A DNA stretch of 8,718 nucleotides from Rhodospirillales bacterium. GTDB taxonomy: Bacteria; Pseudomonadota; Alphaproteobacteria; Rhodospirillales; Defluviicoccaceae. The notes under the pieces are model-generated. The model made no database searches. It saw only the letters and a program-made list of their open reading frames with translations, and was not told where the DNA came from. Both the position numbers and the translations under genes were made by a program. The DNA lies in assembly GCA_026125865.1 (NCBI GenBank), contig JAHCKI010000083.1, positions 1 to 8,718 on the forward strand, in the 5' to 3' direction. Positions 5,937 to 8,718 of this stretch are shown here, piece after piece (position 1 is the first letter of the stretch; each line of letters starts with the position of its first letter).

Positions 5937-5957
5937 TGCCCCATAAGGGGGGGGGCA
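5937..5957 (+). other. G9 homopolymer with short hairpin after ssb
   Basis: TGCCCC (5937-5942) can pair with GGGGCA (5952-5957), or in several registers with the run of nine G at 5947-5955. It lies just after the ssb stop and could slow or end transcription, but AAAATTAT follows it rather than a T-run. The rest of the 120-bp gap to 6051 shows no gene. A run of nine G is also a common place for a read-length error. Confidence 0.3.
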
Positions 5958-6051
5958 AAATTATCCCTGCAGGCGGACGAAGCTAGACCGTTGTGCCCCG
6001 CCAAACTTTCACGCGGCCAATTTAAACTTTTGACACAAGGAGAATGTACAA

Positions 6052-6423
6052 ATGCCGAGAACGCCAACGACCGACGACCAAAAGCGCCTGCGAGGTACGT
6101 TGCGACCGTGCCGAACCCGTGGCGAATCCGTGGCCGTGGGGCCGATTTCCGGGCCACCTGCGCACATGCCCGATGATGCGGCGTCGATATGGCGCGAACT
6201 CGTAGAGGCGGCGCCCGATGGCATTTTGGCGGCGTCTGACACGTTCCTGGTCGAGGTTGCCGCGTCGCTCATAGCGAAACACCGCGCGGGCAAGTTATCA
6301 GCCGCTGAGCTTGGCCAACTTCGTCACGCACTCGCGGACTTGGGTCTGACGCCGGCTGGGCGGCTTCGGCTTCCGGCGACGAAACCGAAAACCCCCAACG
6401 AGTTCGCGGAGTTCTTGAAATGA
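6052..6423 (+). CDS. Phage terminase small subunit, P27 family
   Basis: This 123-aa protein should recognise the packaging site on the element's DNA and hand it to a large terminase. Family features are the basic N-terminal stretch (RLRGTLRPCR, 12-21), PPAHMPDDAASIWREL (35-50) where the family has a P-P-x-H-L/M motif and conserved Trp, the helix ILAASDTFLVEVAASL (58-73) and GLTPAGRLRL (98-107) near the C-terminus. The protein is slightly shorter than many P27 members (about 130-160 aa), with a short region between 74 and 92. AAGGAGA at 6037-6043 is a strong ribosome-binding site. The stop overlaps the next start as ATGA. No large terminase gene follows, unlike in a normal phage packaging cluster. 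Confidence 0.83.
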   Translation: MPRTPTTDDQKRLRGTLRPCRTRGESVAVGPISGPPAHMPDDAASIWRELVEAAPDGILAASDTFLVEVAASLIAKHRAGKLSAAELGQLRHALADLGLTPAGRLRLPATKPKTPNEFAEFLK

Positions 6424-6674
6424 CGGACGAAAATGAACTACTTCGAAACTACGGCGAAGCGCTGCAACCGCTCGTCAATCAAGGACTCGAACAGTTGCCC
6501 GACGAAGCACGGGCGCGAGTATACGCCGACGTCGCGTCGAATGCTGCGGAATTGCGACTAATAACGACCATGACGCCAACGTTTGCGGTGGCGGCTTATC
6601 TTCGATACCACGGGCAAGAGCCGATCGTTTTGTTTTCGCTTGGCGAGTATTCCGCAAACGATGTCTTGCATTGA
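6420..6674 (+). CDS. Hypothetical 84-aa protein coupled to the small terminase
   Basis: I do not recognise this protein. Its start overlaps the terminase stop (ATGA at 6420-6423), and GGAG at 6408-6411 stands 8 bases before it, so it is likely translated together with the small terminase. It is acidic and predicted mainly helical in residues 1-45 (LLRNYGEALQPLVNQGLEQL, then ARARVYADVASNAAEL), followed by a hydrophobic, more strand-like part, TPTFAVAAYLRY and EPIVLFSLGEY (about 52-78). There is no signal peptide, clear membrane helix or metal motif. It occupies the place where a large terminase gene would be expected. It could be a terminase or capsid accessory factor, which is speculation from position only. 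Confidence 0.7.
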   Translation: MTDENELLRNYGEALQPLVNQGLEQLPDEARARVYADVASNAAELRLITTMTPTFAVAAYLRYHGQEPIVLFSLGEYSANDVLH

Positions 6675-6894
6675 GTGCCGATGGATACTATCTTGTTCCC
6701 TGTTCGTGCACCCTGCCGACACAACGGCCGACATGGCCGGACCCTGGCCCCGAAAAGGTGGACGAACGACGGTCACATAGCCGGAAACGGTGCGCCGACA
6801 GTGGGCGCGGACATCGGCACTCCCCTCGACCAATCGCGAAACGATTGCCGTCGCGCATGTGCGTGAACGGCTGAACCTTTTGGAGTGCCAGCAG
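6675..6894 (+). other. 220-bp gap before the capsid gene, no convincing gene
   Basis: No ORF here has both a ribosome-binding site and protein-like composition; the plus-strand frames read as mixed His/Arg/Pro-rich sequence. Two small perfect hairpins are present: CGGCC-GACAT-GGCCG (6725-6739) and CAATCG-CGAAA-CGATTG (6831-6847). No clear promoter is seen. The gap may hold the packaging site, or be a remnant where large terminase, portal and protease genes once were. Confidence 0.4.
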
Positions 6895-8292
6895 ATGTAC
6901 GACTATGAAAACGAAGAGCTTTTGGAGCGCAAGGAAAATCTCGAAAAGCTCATTCAGCTCAAGAATGAGCGAGCCCAGAGTATTTGGCAGACCGCCGAGG
7001 CCGAAAAGCGAGACCTGACCGAAGAGGAAGCTCACCAGCTCGACGCCATTTTGACCGAGTTCGAAGCGACCTTCGACAAGGTGCGCGACATTGAGGCGCA
7101 AATCGAGGCGCCTAAGCCGCGCCGTAAAACCGATCCCGATCCGCTCCCACGGGGTCCGCGCAGTTCGCTGGTTTCGACGGCGCTTGACGCGTGCCGCGGC
7201 GAACATACTCCCCGCGTGCTCGATGGTCGCACATCCTTCGCGCAAATGTTTGCCGACCGTTCCCAGGATACCGGCGGCTGGCGCAACTTTCAGGAATACG
7301 CCGCGGCAATCGGGCTGGGGCTGTACGATTCACGACTGCGCCCGGCAGCATCGGGTCACCGCGAAGGCGAAGGCTCGAGCGGCGGCTTCATGGTGCCGAC
7401 ACAGTTCATCTCCGAGTTGTTCGATTACGCGCTTGAGAGCGAGATCGTGCGGCCACGGGCGCAAGTTGTGCCGATGGTCTCGTCAAGCATTTCGGCGCCT
7501 GGCTTTGGTTACACCGACCACCAAACAAGCGGCGACCGATCCCCGATCCAATGGCTTGCGGAAGCTGGCGAAGGAACGATTCGAACCGCCAACGTCATCG
7601 AGAAAAACTTGAGAGCCAAAAAGGCGGCGATTTTCTCAAAAGCAACGTCTGAGCTTTTGGCCGATGCGCCGAACTTTGAGCGTTCCTTGACCATGAAGTT
7701 CGCGCAGGACCTTGGTTTTGGGCTCGATTACGCGTTTCTTTGGGGCAACGGAGTCGGTCAACCGTTGGGCGTCATGAACTCGCCGGCGCTGATCACGGTC
7801 GCCAAAGAGACCTCGCAAACGGCCGGAACGATCCATTACGACAACGTGACCTCGATGCTCGCTCGCCTACATCCGGCTGGGTTCAACCAGGCGACGTGGT
7901 TGGTCGGACCCGACTCCCTGCCGCAGCTGTTTAAAATTGGGCCGGTTATCACAACCCCTGATGGCACGGGGGTCGGTGGCGGATCGGCGGCCGGGTTCCA
8001 GCAAATGCCCGACGGGACTTTCCGCTTGCTGGGGAGGCCGGTCATCGTCACCGAGAAGATGGCCGCGCTCGGCACCGTTGGCGACATCCTGTTGGCGGAC
8101 TTCTCGCAATACCTCATCGGCCTTCGTCGCGACGCCAGCATGGAGCGTTCGATTCATGCCGGGTGGTCCACCGACGAGGTTCATTTCAGATTGATCGCGC
8201 GCGTCGACGGAATGCCGATCCCCGACCAAGCGACCACGTTGCAAGACGGGTCGCGCACGGTTTCGCCGTTCGTGACCCTGGCGGCACGATAA
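6895..8292 (+). CDS. Phage major capsid protein, HK97 fold
   Basis: This 465-aa protein forms the icosahedral shell. The start at 6895 is chosen because GGAG (6882-6885) stands 9 bases upstream and the coiled coil starts at once; the 35-residue in-frame extension from 6790 has no such support. Residues 1-72 are a charged coiled coil (LLERKENLEKLIQL, LTEEEAHQLDAILTEFE) typical of the HK97 scaffolding delta domain. A Pro/Arg linker follows (73-90). The capsid fold proper begins around 160 with GGFMVPTQFISELFD. Further hallmarks are SKATSELLAD (248-256), WGNGVGQPLGVM (283-294), WLVGPDS (335-341), LLGRPVIVTEKM (378-389) and ILLADFSQYLIGLR (398-411). The delta domain is normally cut off by a prohead protease, which is not seen in the window. 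A strong terminator follows. Confidence 0.93.
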   Translation: MYDYENEELLERKENLEKLIQLKNERAQSIWQTAEAEKRDLTEEEAHQLDAILTEFEATFDKVRDIEAQIEAPKPRRKTDPDPLPRGPRSSLVSTALDACRGEHTPRVLDGRTSFAQMFADRSQDTGGWRNFQEYAAAIGLGLYDSRLRPAASGHREGEGSSGGFMVPTQFISELFDYALESEIVRPRAQVVPMVSSSISAPGFGYTDHQTSGDRSPIQWLAEAGEGTIRTANVIEKNLRAKKAAIFSKATSELLADAPNFERSLTMKFAQDLGFGLDYAFLWGNGVGQPLGVMNSPALITVAKETSQTAGTIHYDNVTSMLARLHPAGFNQATWLVGPDSLPQLFKIGPVITTPDGTGVGGGSAAGFQQMPDGTFRLLGRPVIVTEKMAALGTVGDILLADFSQYLIGLRRDASMERSIHAGWSTDEVHFRLIARVDGMPIPDQATTLQDGSRTVSPFVTLAAR

Positions 8293-8303
8293 GCAAAAGC
8301 GGT

Positions 8304-8337
8304 TGGTCGTTCCCGCTCCTTCTCCGAAAAACGACCA
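8304..8337 (+). repeat. Inverted repeat just after the capsid gene
   Basis: TGGTCGTT (8304-8311) and AACGACCA (8330-8337) are perfect 8-bp arms around an 18-base pyrimidine-rich loop, 12 bases after the capsid stop. It sits directly before the main terminator. It may protect the 3' end of the capsid mRNA or act as a first pause hairpin. Confidence 0.4.
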
Positions 8338-8350
8338 CCGGCTGCACGGC

Positions 8351-8386
8351 GGGGACGCTGGCTTCGGCTGGCGTCCCCTCTTTTTT
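8351..8386 (+). terminator. Rho-independent terminator after the capsid gene
   Basis: GGGGACGC (8351-8358) pairs with GCGTCCCC (8371-8378). Two G-U pairs and two G-C pairs continue the stem to a C(UUCG)G tetraloop at 8362-8367, giving about 12 bp. TCTTTTTT follows at 8379-8386. This is a textbook terminator and should end the capsid transcript. Confidence 0.9.
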
Positions 8387-8529
8387 CCGGGGAAGGCGCC
8401 GCCTGAACGGGCCACCTCCCCCCGTTCCTGCCCACGATCGATTTCGTCGGCGAACCGAATTTCGCATTGCTAGATGCTGTCAGCGGGACGATTGGGATTT
8501 GCTGATGGCGTAGTCGCGGAGAGCTTGCC

Positions 8530-8592
8530 ATGGTCGCACGATGCGACCTTGCCGCCGACGAGAGCCGAGAGCCTGCGGAGGCGCGGATATGA
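8530..8592 (+). CDS. Possible 20-aa leader ORF
   Basis: ATG 8530 opens a 20-codon frame whose TGA overlaps the next start as ATGA (8589-8592). GGAG at 8518-8521 lies 8 bases before it. It could be a leader peptide coupling translation of the next ORF. The peptide (MVARCDLAADESREPAEARI) resembles nothing I know and may be chance. The 8387-8529 stretch before it shows no gene or clear promoter. Confidence 0.2.
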   Translation: MVARCDLAADESREPAEARI

Positions 8593-8718
8593 GCGCCGAA
8601 ATCATTCTGTTCCCGTCCCTACATGTCCGAGTCGGCGAATGCCAGTGCGAGAAAATAACACGGTCCCGCGGAACCCGCGTGCGGCTTTACGTGCTTCAGT
8701 TTCGCTTATCTTGCTCGC
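8589..8718 (+). CDS. Partial ORF running off the window, unknown
   Basis: The frame from ATG 8589 stays open to the last base (43 codons). GGAGG at 8577-8581 stands 7 bases before it, a good ribosome-binding site. The N-terminus MSAEIILFPS resembles the opening of many small alphaproteobacterial hypothetical proteins. A Cys-x-Cys pair follows at about residues 18-20, then a basic stretch. The product is not recognised. It lies beyond the capsid terminator and so should have its own transcript. Confidence 0.4.
   Translation, partial: MSAEIILFPSLHVRVGECQCEKITRSRGTRVRLYVLQFRLSCS

Larger units (their letters stand above)
519..8718. mobile_element. Integrated phage-like or satellite element, left part
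   Basis: The element starts at a truncated tRNA-Lys 3' end and runs past the right edge of the window. In order it carries a tyrosine integrase, an unknown 203-aa gene, an AlpA-type regulator, a Toprim primase, a RepA-like ATPase, a candidate origin, SSB, a P27-type small terminase, an 84-aa unknown gene and an HK97-type major capsid gene. All genes are on the plus strand. Integrase, AlpA and primase together are typical of P4-like and PICI satellites and of some temperate phages. The usual large terminase, portal and protease are absent between small terminase and capsid, and no lysis or tail gene is seen. Whether it is a satellite or a decayed prophage depends on the part not shown. Confidence 0.8.

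Noticed and set aside
6030..6035. TTGACA as a -35 box before the small terminase
   Set aside because: At the proper distance the sequence is already inside the gene and has no -10-like hexamer.
6675..6874. 63- to 67-codon frames in the gap before the capsid gene
   Set aside because: No ribosome-binding site, His/Arg/Pro-rich, and several frames open at once, as in non-coding GC-rich DNA.
6790..6894. 35-residue N-terminal extension of the capsid protein
   Set aside because: There is no ribosome-binding site at 6790, the composition is unlike the rest, and ATG 6895 has GGAG and begins the coiled coil directly.

Overview
The window holds the left part of an integrated phage-like or satellite element in a GC-rich proteobacterium. 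The flanking gene, codon style and protein relatives suggest an alphaproteobacterium, probably Hyphomicrobiales. That placement is inferred from protein resemblance, not computed.

Layout. Positions 47-490 encode a host protein distantly like DUF2786. Next, at 519-564 on the minus strand, is the 3' portion of a tRNA-Lys(UUU) gene: anticodon loop, T arm, 3' acceptor strand and CCA. Its 5' half is missing, as expected of the duplicated attachment core left when a tyrosine integrase inserts into a tRNA 3' end. The integrase gene (753-1982) follows an AT-richer stretch with paired 9-bp repeats. The intact tRNA should lie at the far end of the element, outside the window.

All genes of the element read rightward. 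The early part has a structured leader that may resemble phage C4 antisense RNA (about 2001-2073), an unrecognised 203-aa protein, an AlpA-type regulator and a terminator. The replication part has a zinc-finger/Toprim primase overlapping a RepA-like AAA ATPase. It is followed by a 230-bp array of 15 CGTGCG/CGCACG hexamers with a perfect DnaA box, then an SSB. This looks like a self-contained replicon: primase, helicase, candidate origin, SSB.

The packaging part has a P27-type small terminase, an overlapping 84-aa protein of unknown function, a 220-bp gap and an HK97-fold major capsid protein. The capsid gene ends at a strong C(UUCG)G terminator. No large terminase, portal or prohead protease lies between small terminase and capsid, where a tailed phage normally has them. 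Either the element is a satellite that supplies its own capsid and packaging-recognition subunit and borrows the rest from a helper phage, or it is a deleted prophage. The window ends inside a small ORF (8589 onward), so the remaining gene content cannot be judged.
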